A stretch of DNA of 64,000 bases, taken from assembly GCA_026129765.1 (NCBI GenBank), contig JAHCHP010000013.1, positions 1 through 64,000 of the forward strand, in the 5' to 3' direction. Position numbers and translations under genes: made by a program. This DNA is from Fimbriimonadia bacterium. GTDB taxonomy: Bacteria; Armatimonadota; Fimbriimonadia; Fimbriimonadales; GBS-DC. The notes under the pieces are model-generated. The model did no database searches and was not told where the DNA came from. It saw only the letters and a program-made list of their open reading frames with translations. Positions 53,649-62,114 of the stretch are shown here, piece after piece; position 1 is the stretch's first letter, and each line of letters begins with the position of its first letter.

Positions 53649-55124
53649 ATGATCGGTAGACGTGTGTTCGGGATCGAGACAGAATTCGGCTGCTTTGTGC
53701 GAGATGACCGGGTTGGCACAACCGAGACCGTCGTGGAAAACATCAAAAATTATGCGTTCCACAAGTCTAAACTCGGCTTGATCGACCTGACCGCGCGCGA
53801 TGAAGCGTTTGAGCCTGCGCGCAGCGGCGGGTTCTTGATGAACGGCGGACGACTCTATATAGACGCGGTGGGCAGTCATTTGGAGTATGCGACGCCCGAA
53901 TGCGCGGGTCTCTTTGATCTCGTGGCGCACGAAAAAGCAGGACACCGCATCGTTACAAATGTCGTGCAGGCACTGGGCTGGGAAGACAAAGTCAGTTTTC
54001 ACAACAATAACGTGGATCACTTCGGCGGACACACGTTTGGCTGCCACGAAAACTATCTTATCCGCGCCGATGACCGGTTCCCGTCCGACTCCATCCAACT
54101 GATTTTGCCTTTCCTCACAACGCGCCAGATTTTCGCGGGCGCAGGGCGTGTGGGCGGTCACCGGTTGGATCACGCGGGCTACCGCCCTTCCCTGTCAGAT
54201 GTCGCCGAACATCCCATCGATTTCATTTGGGTCTCCCATGTTTATAATGTGGAACCCGACCCAACCGTTCATTACCAGCTCTCCCAGCGGGCGGACCATA
54301 TCGTGCGGGTAACGGCGTCCCGTGTGCGTTTCAACCGCGCCATTATTAACCCGAAATGGGATAGTGTCTACGGCTACCACAATTACCAGCGCCTGCATCT
54401 TTTGTTTGGCGAGGGGAATATGAGCGAATATGCGCACGCCCTGAAGATCGGCACGACCTGTTTGGTGCTGGACTTGTTGGAAGCGCGCGCTTTGCCCAGC
54501 TGGCTTCGCCTGCAAGACCCCCTGCAGACCCTGCGCAGCGTTTCGCGAGACTCCACGCGCAAGTGGATCGTTCAAATGATGGACGGCTCGACCGTCCCTG
54601 CCATCGATATCCAGCGCGCTTATTTACAGCTGGCGCAGAAAAAGTTCAGCGGTCGCGACAGCGAAACCGACTGGACACTCCAGGAATGGGAGTCGGTATT
54701 GGATTTACTGGAAACGGACCCGGAGCGGCTTGAAGACCGAATCGATTGGCTGATCAAGTTAAAAATCCTGCGCGCCTATATGCAGGAAGAGGGCTGGGGC
54801 TGGGGCGATGACGCGCTTCACAGCATCGACTTGGAGTATCACAATGTGAACGCGAACCAGGGGCTTTACTATGCGATGGAGCAGATGGGCGAGGTCAAAC
54901 GCGTGATAGATACCGAGAGAATCGACTCGGCGATCACGAATCCGCCCGCCAATACCCGCGCCGCCGCCCGGGGGCAAGTTATCCGAAAACTGGCAGAGAA
55001 ACGGTACAACCGCTACTATATTGACTGGGACATCGTGTATGTGGATCGGAACCGTCAGGTTGATATGAGAGACCCATTCAATACCTATCAACGCGAGATA
55101 GACCGGTTTGGAGGATTGCTGTAG
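53649..55124 (+). CDS. pafA: Pup-protein ligase PafA
   Basis: Attaches deamidated Pup to substrate lysines with ATP. From the ATG at 53649 it has about 491 residues; an upstream ATG at 53601 overlaps prcA. It is a paralogue of Dop but lacks the Dop loop: FGIETEFG is followed directly by NGGRLYIDAVGSHLEYATPEC. NNNVDHFGGHTFGCHENYL binds metal and ATP. It is the last gene of the dop-pup-prcB-prcA-pafA order. No ARC/Mpa-type ATPase lies in the window. Confidence 0.93.
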   Translation: MIGRRVFGIETEFGCFVRDDRVGTTETVVENIKNYAFHKSKLGLIDLTARDEAFEPARSGGFLMNGGRLYIDAVGSHLEYATPECAGLFDLVAHEKAGHRIVTNVVQALGWEDKVSFHNNNVDHFGGHTFGCHENYLIRADDRFPSDSIQLILPFLTTRQIFAGAGRVGGHRLDHAGYRPSLSDVAEHPIDFIWVSHVYNVEPDPTVHYQLSQRADHIVRVTASRVRFNRAIINPKWDSVYGYHNYQRLHLLFGEGNMSEYAHALKIGTTCLVLDLLEARALPSWLRLQDPLQTLRSVSRDSTRKWIVQMMDGSTVPAIDIQRAYLQLAQKKFSGRDSETDWTLQEWESVLDLLETDPERLEDRIDWLIKLKILRAYMQEEGWGWGDDALHSIDLEYHNVNANQGLYYAMEQMGEVKRVIDTERIDSAITNPPANTRAAARGQVIRKLAEKRYNRYYIDWDIVYVDRNRQVDMRDPFNTYQREIDRFGGLL

Positions 55125-55146
55125 GTTTGGAAACACAGCTCTCTAC

Positions 55147-56004
55147 TTACCCATTGAATAAGATTCCCTGTTCCTTGGATAGAGACTCCAATCGTTCCCG
55201 ATCCCTTTCCAAGTCATCAAGGTCTTTGGGAGGATTAGGCAAATCGCGGGGCGTTCTCATCATTCTGGGATCGTAGGAGTCTAATTCAGGCGTTGCTGTT
55301 TCAATACGCTCTTGGCTCATTTGAATGTAATCAGGATTGAGATCGATCCCCATCCATTGTCTATTCAGAACGCGTGCGACTTTGCAGGTTGTCCCACTTC
55401 CAACAAATGGATCAAGAACCACACCTGCAGGATTAGAGCTCGCCAAAATCATTCTTTCCATTAACGCTTCCGGCTTTTGAGTAGGATGTAATGTACGTTC
55501 CGCGCTGCAATAATGGACATGCGAGAATTGCCAGACATCTCCAGGGTTTGCGCCGATCATATTGTTGCGCTCCCGGTAATACTTCTGCGGCACGCGAACC
55601 GCATCCAGATTAAAGATGAAATTCTCAGATTTTGTGAAGTAAAGAATATCTTCATGCCGGGGTGAGAATCCATTTTTTCTGCCCATACCTTGAGTATAGT
55701 GCCAAGTAATCCAGCCGTTGAAAAAAAGTCCGAATTCATCTTCCAATAATGTATAGAGCCTGGCGATAAATCTAAAACCCATAAAGACATAAAGCGATCC
55801 TGTCGGCTTCAGAATCCGCTTTGCTTCGGATAACCAGTTTCTTGTGAAGGCTTCGTATTCTTCCCAAGTCCTTAAATCGCGATTGTTTCCATACTTTTTC
55901 CCAAGATTATAAGGGGGATCGGCAATGATTAAATCAATACTTTCAGCGGGTAGGCGAGCCATAATTTCTGCTGCATCTCCACAATAAAGAACGTTGGTTT
56001 TCAT
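55147..56004 (-). CDS. Beta-class DNA N6-adenine/N4-cytosine methyltransferase
   Basis: The modification half of a type II restriction-modification pair. About 285 residues from the ATG at 56004. The catalytic motif IV DPPYNLGKKYGNN is near the N-terminus and the AdoMet motif I DPFVGSGTTCKVA near the C-terminus, the order that defines the beta class. The target recognition region lies between them (around 100-200). Its ATG overlaps the endonuclease stop by one base. AT-rich codons mark it as probably horizontally acquired. The target sequence is unknown. Confidence 0.88.
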   Translation of the reverse strand: MKTNVLYCGDAAEIMARLPAESIDLIIADPPYNLGKKYGNNRDLRTWEEYEAFTRNWLSEAKRILKPTGSLYVFMGFRFIARLYTLLEDEFGLFFNGWITWHYTQGMGRKNGFSPRHEDILYFTKSENFIFNLDAVRVPQKYYRERNNMIGANPGDVWQFSHVHYCSAERTLHPTQKPEALMERMILASSNPAGVVLDPFVGSGTTCKVARVLNRQWMGIDLNPDYIQMSQERIETATPELDSYDPRMMRTPRDLPNPPKDLDDLERDRERLESLSKEQGILFNG

Positions 56005-56765
56005 TATTCTTCCTCCACAAGCCATCGGTGGTGTTTTGCTAATTTGATCCAGGCATCTTCTCCACGCGAGCGAATAAACTTGGTATCCAGCATTTGAAGA
56101 AATTCCCAAGTAGTTCGTTTTTTAAGAGATACCGATAATATGTTTCTAAGTTGCAATTGCCCTGTGCCTAATGCAGGATTGTAGCTAATATCTTCTTCAG
56201 CGATATACTTTAGATCAAATGCTCGGTAATCCAAAATCTCTATAACGCTGTTTATCATGCCCCCGATCGTTTGGTCATCTGATAAATAGGCTTTATGCTT
56301 GATAGAGAGAATAATAAACAGGCAGTTCGGGTCGTTCAGATATTGAGAACGAATCCTCGCATAGGAGGTGATGTTAGGACTTTTCCCCGCTGTGCGGATA
56401 TCTTCTGATGTCGTCTTGACATCGATATTGGCATTAATAGGTGATTCACTGTCATTTTTACGCTTAAATTGAACAATTAAATCAAAGAAATCTAATCGTT
56501 TCCCCGATTGTACATGAACGACCTGGTAGTTGGATGGAGAGTTGGAAACCGTTTCCTCAAACTGTTCCAATACCCAAGCCTCAATAATCGGACCGGCTAT
56601 CTTGTTGATATTTTCAAGAGGCAAACCTCGCTTCAGGAAGGTGATGCGATAAACACGATTTTTCTGGGTCTTAACAGCCTCCCGCATAACCATGAGTATT
56701 TGACCAAGAACATACTCAGAATTCTCTACATAATCCTCGCTCTCTTGGGGAACTTTGCGAATCAT
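56004..56765 (-). CDS. Putative type II restriction endonuclease
   Basis: A 253-residue protein with a PD-(D/E)xK-like core: LDFFDLIVQFKRK, then ANIDVKTTSEDIRTAG with DVK as the likely catalytic dyad. It precedes the methyltransferase and overlaps it by one base, a typical restriction-modification pair. No membrane helices. It is AT-rich like its partner. No exact family name is recognised; the endonuclease role is inferred from motif and position. Confidence 0.75.
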   Translation of the reverse strand: MIRKVPQESEDYVENSEYVLGQILMVMREAVKTQKNRVYRITFLKRGLPLENINKIAGPIIEAWVLEQFEETVSNSPSNYQVVHVQSGKRLDFFDLIVQFKRKNDSESPINANIDVKTTSEDIRTAGKSPNITSYARIRSQYLNDPNCLFIILSIKHKAYLSDDQTIGGMINSVIEILDYRAFDLKYIAEEDISYNPALGTGQLQLRNILSVSLKKRTTWEFLQMLDTKFIRSRGEDAWIKLAKHHRWLVEEE

Positions 56766-56906
56766 AGGAATTTGACCAATCCAACCCTAAGATAATACCC
56801 GTTAGGAATAGAAAACAGGACTTTAGACCCTCGCTTTGGCAGACCGATTTCAGCTACTCTTTTCCCATGTTCAAAAAGGATTGGTTAAGAAACCTCGCTT
56901 TTTGGC

Positions 56907-56912
56907 TATAAT
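56907..56912 (+). promoter_or_regulatory. -10 box abutting the kinase start (leaderless candidate)
   Basis: TATAAT is followed by five bases and the ATG at 56918; no ribosome-binding site lies between. Confidence 0.5.
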
Positions 56913-56917
56913 TAGAC

Positions 56918-59476
56918 ATGGGAATGAGACGGGATATGGAGCGCGCTTGGCGCGCGCTATCGGAACGGCTGGCGCAGACCTCAGACATGCCCGGCACGGA
57001 ATCGCTCGCGCAGTTAATGGCGTTGGGCGAGTCGGCTGGCGCATGTTGGCATGCGCTCATAGCCTTCCGAGATGATTCGCCCATTTGTCTCTTGGAATCT
57101 CCTGCCGACACCCCATGGCTGACCCATTTAGACGTTCAAAAGCGATTAAGATCGGACTCGCTGACGGGGAAGACGGAGAGACAGCCGATTCCCGATTCAC
57201 CAGATTTAACGATTGTGACTTGCCCTCTGCCCTCGGCTTCCGTTCTCTATGTGGCTGTGCTGCCTGCAGAAATCGCGGATCACCCCTATTGGCAGGTGCT
57301 TGCCAATACCATGAGCCTGTTGCTGAAACAAGAAACGATGGTGCAGCGTACCCAGCAAGCCCAAATCCAATCGCGTAAACGCCTGCAAGAAGTCGCGGCT
57401 CTGTATGAAATGTCGCTGGCGGTAGAACGGTACGGCATAGGACAATTCTTAGAGGTTATTACCGAGCGCGCCGCGCAAGTGATGGAAGCGCAAGCCTGTT
57501 CCCTGTTACTGATGGACCCCAATCAACCGGTTTTGCGGATCGGCGCCAGTTATGGCTTGCCGCCGGAGGTGGTGCAAGAGGTGATGGTCCCTATCGGCGA
57601 AGGCATTGCGGGTAAGGTGGCGCAGAGCGGCGAACCGATGATGATCACCGACCCCGCCCTGGATGCGCGTTTGCGGGGCGTGAAAGCCAATCCCGACATC
57701 AGCAGCTCAATCTGTGTGCCGCTGCGAGACCGCGAAAGCCGTGTGTTCGGCGTGCTGACCATCCGACGGCTTTTGCCCGCAGAACCGTTCAACGAAGAGG
57801 ATTTGCGCCTCTTTTCCGTTTTTGCCAGTCAAATCGCGCTCGCATTGAACAATGCCCGCCTCTATTCTGACTTGAACCGGCGCGTGACAGAACTGACCAC
57901 CTTAGCAGACTTGACCCAGATCGTCAACTCCACCCTCGATATCGACAGTCTGCTGGCGCTCATTGCGGATCAACTGGTCGAGGTGGCTCGATTTGAGCGA
58001 TGTGCTTTGTTCTTGCCGGTCGACTCGCCGCGCATATTCAAGCCGCAGTTCCTGCGAGGCTACCAGCCCGGCGTTTTCAGCGAGCGTGGGTTCAAACTGG
58101 GTCAAGGCGTCGTGGGAGCCGTCGCGCAAAAGGCGATGCCGTTGGTCGTAGAGAATGCGCAGTCCGAAATTCAACCGATGCGTGGGTTTGGGCGTATGCT
58201 GGGCGCAAACAGCTACTGCGCGCTGCCGATTATCGTGCGCGGGCAGTGTATCGGGGTTATTGTGGCGGATAATCGTCATTCCACACAGCCTATCCAAGCG
58301 GAGCAAATCGAACTACTGAGCGCGTTTGTGAACCAGGCGGGCATTGCTCTGGAGAACGCGCGTCTCTATCGCGAAATGCAGCAGCGCTATCAAGAACGCG
58401 AAAGCCTGGCTACCTACCTCAACAGCCTGCTGAGGAGCATAGGCGCAGGCGTCTTTGCGGTGGACCGGGAAGGAGTCATCACGCTCTGGAACCAAGTCGC
58501 CGAGTTCATCACCTCCATCAAGCCGGGCAGCGCGTTGGGAAGCCTCTATTCTGATATTCTGAGAGCCAACTCTGAAGACAGCCCTGATACTTATCGCGCG
58601 CGGCAAGCCATTCAGCATGTGTTGGAAAGCGGAACCCCGCAAAGCCTTTACAAGGTTCGATGTGTATGGGGGGAACGTGAAGCCTTAACAAACGTAACTG
58701 TTACACCCCTGCGCAGCCGGGAAAATCAGAAACAGGGCGCGGTGGTCGTGTTTGAAGATGTCAGAGAGCAGGCGCGCTTAGAGGAGCAGATGAGCCAGAT
58801 GGCAAGGTTAGCGGAAATCGGACAGATGACCGCAACGATTGCTCACGAGATTCGCAACCCAATGACCGCCTTGAAAGGCGCGGCGCAACTGCTCTCACAA
58901 GAAAATGTGTCGGAAAGCTCCGAAATCTATTTGGACATTATCCGCGAAGAGGTCAGCAAATTGACCCAAATCGCCGATGAATTTTTGGAGTTTGCGCGCC
59001 CGCTGACCTTGACGCGCAAAACTGTCAGTTTGGGCTCTCTGTTGCAACGCGCGCTGCTTTCGTTCAACCTGTTCTTCCAAGAGAACCGCGTGGAACCGGA
59101 ACTGATCGTGGAAGTGGAGGCGCAGGTTGAGGTCGATCCGGTTCGTCTGGAGCAGGTGGCGCACAATTTATTCCAGAATGCAGTGCAAGCGATGCCAGAC
59201 GGCGGTAAACTCACGGCGCGAGTGGGAATACAAAACGACAGCGCATTTTTCACCGTGGAGGATACGGGGGTGGGCATTGCGTCTGAGCAGTTAGAAACGA
59301 TTTTCAAGCCCTTCTTCACAACCCGTGTGAAAGGAACTGGCTTGGGATTGAGCGTAGTCAAAAAAGTCATTGATGCTCATCATGGCGCGATTGAAGTGGA
59401 GAGCCATATCGGTCATGGCACAACCTTTATCGTTCGCCTGCCTGCCTGTTTAGCGTCGGCAAAACGCGCAGGTTAA
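56918..59476 (+). CDS. Sensor histidine kinase with two GAF domains and a PAS domain
   Basis: An 852-residue soluble kinase: an unrecognised N-terminal part (1-150), GAF (about 165-315), GAF (about 335-485), PAS (about 500-615), HisKA with His643 in TIAHEIRNPMTALKGA, and the ATPase with NLFQNAVQAMPDGG, DTGVGI and GTGLGLSVVKKV. The HEIRNP box marks NtrB/AtoS-like kinases that work with sigma54 regulators. The regulator 83 bases downstream (59560) is the probable partner. The signal is unknown. It begins directly after a TATAAT box. Confidence 0.92.
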   Translation: MGMRRDMERAWRALSERLAQTSDMPGTESLAQLMALGESAGACWHALIAFRDDSPICLLESPADTPWLTHLDVQKRLRSDSLTGKTERQPIPDSPDLTIVTCPLPSASVLYVAVLPAEIADHPYWQVLANTMSLLLKQETMVQRTQQAQIQSRKRLQEVAALYEMSLAVERYGIGQFLEVITERAAQVMEAQACSLLLMDPNQPVLRIGASYGLPPEVVQEVMVPIGEGIAGKVAQSGEPMMITDPALDARLRGVKANPDISSSICVPLRDRESRVFGVLTIRRLLPAEPFNEEDLRLFSVFASQIALALNNARLYSDLNRRVTELTTLADLTQIVNSTLDIDSLLALIADQLVEVARFERCALFLPVDSPRIFKPQFLRGYQPGVFSERGFKLGQGVVGAVAQKAMPLVVENAQSEIQPMRGFGRMLGANSYCALPIIVRGQCIGVIVADNRHSTQPIQAEQIELLSAFVNQAGIALENARLYREMQQRYQERESLATYLNSLLRSIGAGVFAVDREGVITLWNQVAEFITSIKPGSALGSLYSDILRANSEDSPDTYRARQAIQHVLESGTPQSLYKVRCVWGEREALTNVTVTPLRSRENQKQGAVVVFEDVREQARLEEQMSQMARLAEIGQMTATIAHEIRNPMTALKGAAQLLSQENVSESSEIYLDIIREEVSKLTQIADEFLEFARPLTLTRKTVSLGSLLQRALLSFNLFFQENRVEPELIVEVEAQVEVDPVRLEQVAHNLFQNAVQAMPDGGKLTARVGIQNDSAFFTVEDTGVGIASEQLETIFKPFFTTRVKGTGLGLSVVKKVIDAHHGAIEVESHIGHGTTFIVRLPACLASAKRAG

Positions 59477-59559
59477 GCGATAGAATTTTCAGGCAGACTA
59501 TGGATTATAAGTAAAGAATCGCATAATAGAAGACGAAAATTTTTATTTATGGGAGATGG

Positions 59560-60744
59560 ATGATGCGCCCACAACCAACCTTATTAATAGTGGATGATGA
59601 ACAAAACATACGCCGCGTCATGGAGGCTGCTTTTCAGAAAGACAGTTATCGCGTTCTAACCGCGGCGCATGGACATCAAGCCTTGAAAACGCTGGAGGAA
59701 GAAGCGGTCGATTTAATGATTTCGGATGTCGTAATGCCCGATATGAATGGGTTGGACCTACTGAAGAAAGCAAAAGCGCTCAAGCCGGACCTTCAAATCA
59801 TTATGATGACTGCCTACGGGACGATTCCCTCTGCTGTCGATGCAATCCGCACAGGCGCGATGGATTTCTTGACCAAGCCTGTCGATTTAGAAGTGCTGAA
59901 GAAATTAGTGCGCAACGGATTGAAAGACCGCGAAAAATCCTCGAAACCAACCGCTGCCCCCAAACGCAAAGGGAAAACCAATCCGACCTTCGTGGGCGAA
60001 AGCCCTGCCATGAAGCAGATCGTGGAGATGGTAGAACGGGTCGCGGACGCGAGAACAACGGTACTGATTACTGGCGAAAGCGGCACCGGCAAAGAAGTCA
60101 TCGCGCGCATGCTGCATGACCGGAGCAGCCGCGCGGCAGGACCCTTTGTCGCAGTTTCATGCGCTGCCATCCCCGAAAGCCTGTTGGAAAGCGAGTTGTT
60201 CGGCGTTATCAAGGGGGCGTTTACAGGCGCAGACTCTGATCGGGCGGGCAAATTTGAATTGGCGGACGGCGGGACCCTCTTTTTGGACGAAATCGGCGAC
60301 ATTCCCCCCTTAGTGCAAGTGAAGCTGCTTCGGGTGTTGCAGGAGCGCGAAATTGAGCGTTTAGGCGGCAACAAGCCCATTCCTATCGATGTGCGGTTGG
60401 TCACCGCCACGAACCGCAACCTGGAAGAAGCGGTACAACAGGGGACCTTCAGGGGCGATCTCTTCTTCCGGCTGCAGGTAGTTCAAATCGAACTGCCTCC
60501 GCTGCGGGAACGCCAAGAGGACATTCCTGCCCTGGCAAATCACTTCTTAAAGCGGTTTTCTGAGGAAAACGGGCGCGCTTTCAAGACCATTAGCCCCCAA
60601 GCCCTCAAAGCGTTGGAAGCCTACCCTTGGCCCGGCAATGTGCGCGAGTTGGAAAATTTGATGGAGCGTGGCGTGGTGCTTGCGCCTGCTGATGCAGAAA
60701 TCTTGATGCCCGATCACCTGCCCCCTCAGCTGCTCAAAGGCTGA
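59560..60744 (+). CDS. Sigma54-type response regulator without DNA-binding domain
   Basis: A 394-residue NtrC/AtoC-like regulator. Receiver: acceptor Asp56 in MISDVVMPDMNG and Lys106 in LTKP. AAA+ domain: Walker A GESGTGKE (172-179), the sigma54-contacting GAFTGA (219-224), Walker B in GGTLFLDEIGD, and a regular arginine finger region. It ends LPPQLLKG where relatives continue with a C-terminal Fis-type HTH of about 50 or more residues. The stop is followed at once by the next gene, so no domain is hidden by a frameshift in sight. GGGAGATGG precedes the ATG. It is paired with the kinase upstream. Confidence 0.93.
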   Translation: MMRPQPTLLIVDDEQNIRRVMEAAFQKDSYRVLTAAHGHQALKTLEEEAVDLMISDVVMPDMNGLDLLKKAKALKPDLQIIMMTAYGTIPSAVDAIRTGAMDFLTKPVDLEVLKKLVRNGLKDREKSSKPTAAPKRKGKTNPTFVGESPAMKQIVEMVERVADARTTVLITGESGTGKEVIARMLHDRSSRAAGPFVAVSCAAIPESLLESELFGVIKGAFTGADSDRAGKFELADGGTLFLDEIGDIPPLVQVKLLRVLQEREIERLGGNKPIPIDVRLVTATNRNLEEAVQQGTFRGDLFFRLQVVQIELPPLRERQEDIPALANHFLKRFSEENGRAFKTISPQALKALEAYPWPGNVRELENLMERGVVLAPADAEILMPDHLPPQLLKG

Positions 60745-60755
60745 CGGAAAACGGG

Positions 60756-60761
60756 TAAACT
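60756..60761 (+). promoter_or_regulatory. -10-like TAAACT abutting the adenosyltransferase start
   Basis: TAAACT is followed by six bases and the GTG at 60768. No cobalamin riboswitch fits in the 23 bases after the upstream stop. Confidence 0.35.
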
Positions 60762-60767
60762 TTGTCT

Positions 60768-61349
60768 GTGCGGATTTATACCAAAACAGGCGATTTGGGT
60801 GAAACAGGCTTGATTGGCGGTCAGCGCGTCAGCAAAGACCACATGCGCGTAGAAGCCTACGGAACCGTTGATGAGCTCAACTCTGCGTTGGGAATTGCGC
60901 GCGCGCATTTGAAGCACGACCTCTTTATGGACTCGCTATTGACCGAGATACAAAATACCCTGTTCGATATGGGCGCGGAGATCGCCAGTCCGCCCGAACG
61001 CGCAGAGCAGTTTGCGGTCATAGACGATGAGAAGGTCGTCACACTGGAAGCAGCCATCGATACCTTAGAAGAAGAATTGGAAACGCTGAAGCAGTTCATT
61101 TTGCCGGGCGGTTCCGAAGCGGCAGCTTTCCTCCATTTGGCGCGCTGTATCTGCCGCCGGGCAGAGAGGCGTGTGGTCACCCTCTCAACTACCGCGCCGT
61201 TAAACGGAGCCGTTCTGCGCTACCTCAACCGTCTAAGCGACTTGCTCTTCGTGATGGCGCGCGCCGCTAATCACCGGGCAGGAGTGGCGGATATCAAATG
61301 GGGAGAACCCGGTTGGAAACGAAGATCAGCAATAGGAGAACAAAGATGA
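60768..61349 (+). CDS. ATP:cob(I)alamin adenosyltransferase, PduO type
   Basis: Adds the adenosyl group to cob(I)alamin to give coenzyme B12. About 193 residues from the GTG at 60768 (a TTG six bases earlier is an alternative). Family motifs: [56 protein letters not shown] for ATP, and [13 protein letters not shown] near the end. It overlaps the next gene by four bases. It is a short distance after the regulator, with a possible promoter of its own. Confidence 0.93.
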   Translation: MRIYTKTGDLGETGLIGGQRVSKDHMRVEAYGTVDELNSALGIARAHLKHDLFMDSLLTEIQNTLFDMGAEIASPPERAEQFAVIDDEKVVTLEAAIDTLEEELETLKQFILPGGSEAAAFLHLARCICRRAERRVVTLSTTAPLNGAVLRYLNRLSDLLFVMARAANHRAGVADIKWGEPGWKRRSAIGEQR

Positions 61350-62095
61350 GAAAGATCGTCTTATTGATGGGCTTTTTGGGAGCGATGATGACCGCGGGAG
61401 CGCAGGTGCAGCCTGAAGCGCGCCAGTGGATGGACAAAGCGTTCAAGCAGTATCAAGAAGCGCAGTCGTTTGAATCGAAATCGACCTTAAAAATCTACTA
61501 TATGGGCAGCCGAAAACCCCAACCAGAACTGGTGCAGCAGATTCAATATGAATATCAGTTTAAGCGTCCTGCCATGCTGTCGCTGCTCCGGACCGAGTTA
61601 GACCCGGTCAGCCTCCGCCCTTCCCAGCGTATTCGCCTGAAATCGGATGGGATTTTGCTGAAGGATGCGACCCGCCCCGAAGAGATGGTCACGACCTCTC
61701 CTGAAGGCGCGGTGCGCATTGTGAGAGACCCAGTGCAACTGGCGAGCAAGGACTCAGTGCTGTTAGAAGGGCTGGCGCGATTTATCAATGAAACCCCGCC
61801 TGATCTCAAGTTCTTATTAGGCGGTCCGGCGCGCGCGAATGAATTTATGAAGGAGTTGGAGAGCCTCCGAGTCGAAAAGTCAGATGATAAGCGTATCTTT
61901 CTAAAAGGGACGGCGGTGCAAAAGAAAAACCGGGTTGACCTGGAAATTGAGATGGACGCGCAAACACACCTTCTGTTAAAAGTGGTCACCATCGCGCAGA
62001 TCAAAATCGAGGATCAGGTGGAGCAATTCACTTTGCAAATGGAAATCCAGCCCGTTCTGAACTCGGAGTTGGATGTCAAGTTGTTCCGCGATTGA
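61346..62095 (+). CDS. LolA/DUF2092-like exported protein
   Basis: A 249-residue exported protein starting at 61346 (ATGA overlap with the adenosyltransferase). A signal peptide ([19 protein letters not shown]) is followed by a single beta-rich domain of the LolA/RseB fold type: [31 protein letters not shown] at the end. Relatives carry lipid or sense the envelope. No Cys lipobox is seen. The exact role is unknown. Confidence 0.75.
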   Translation: MRKIVLLMGFLGAMMTAGAQVQPEARQWMDKAFKQYQEAQSFESKSTLKIYYMGSRKPQPELVQQIQYEYQFKRPAMLSLLRTELDPVSLRPSQRIRLKSDGILLKDATRPEEMVTTSPEGAVRIVRDPVQLASKDSVLLEGLARFINETPPDLKFLLGGPARANEFMKELESLRVEKSDDKRIFLKGTAVQKKNRVDLEIEMDAQTHLLLKVVTIAQIKIEDQVEQFTLQMEIQPVLNSELDVKLFRD

Positions 62096-62114
62096 TCGGT
62101 TCTAAGAGAAAGAC

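Noticed and set aside
60745..60767. Cobalamin riboswitch before the adenosyltransferase
   Set aside because: Only 23 bases separate it from the upstream stop, far too short for such a riboswitch.
60700..60800. Frameshift hiding a DNA-binding domain of the sigma54 regulator
   Set aside because: All sequence after the stop belongs to the adenosyltransferase, and no helix-turn-helix appears in other frames.
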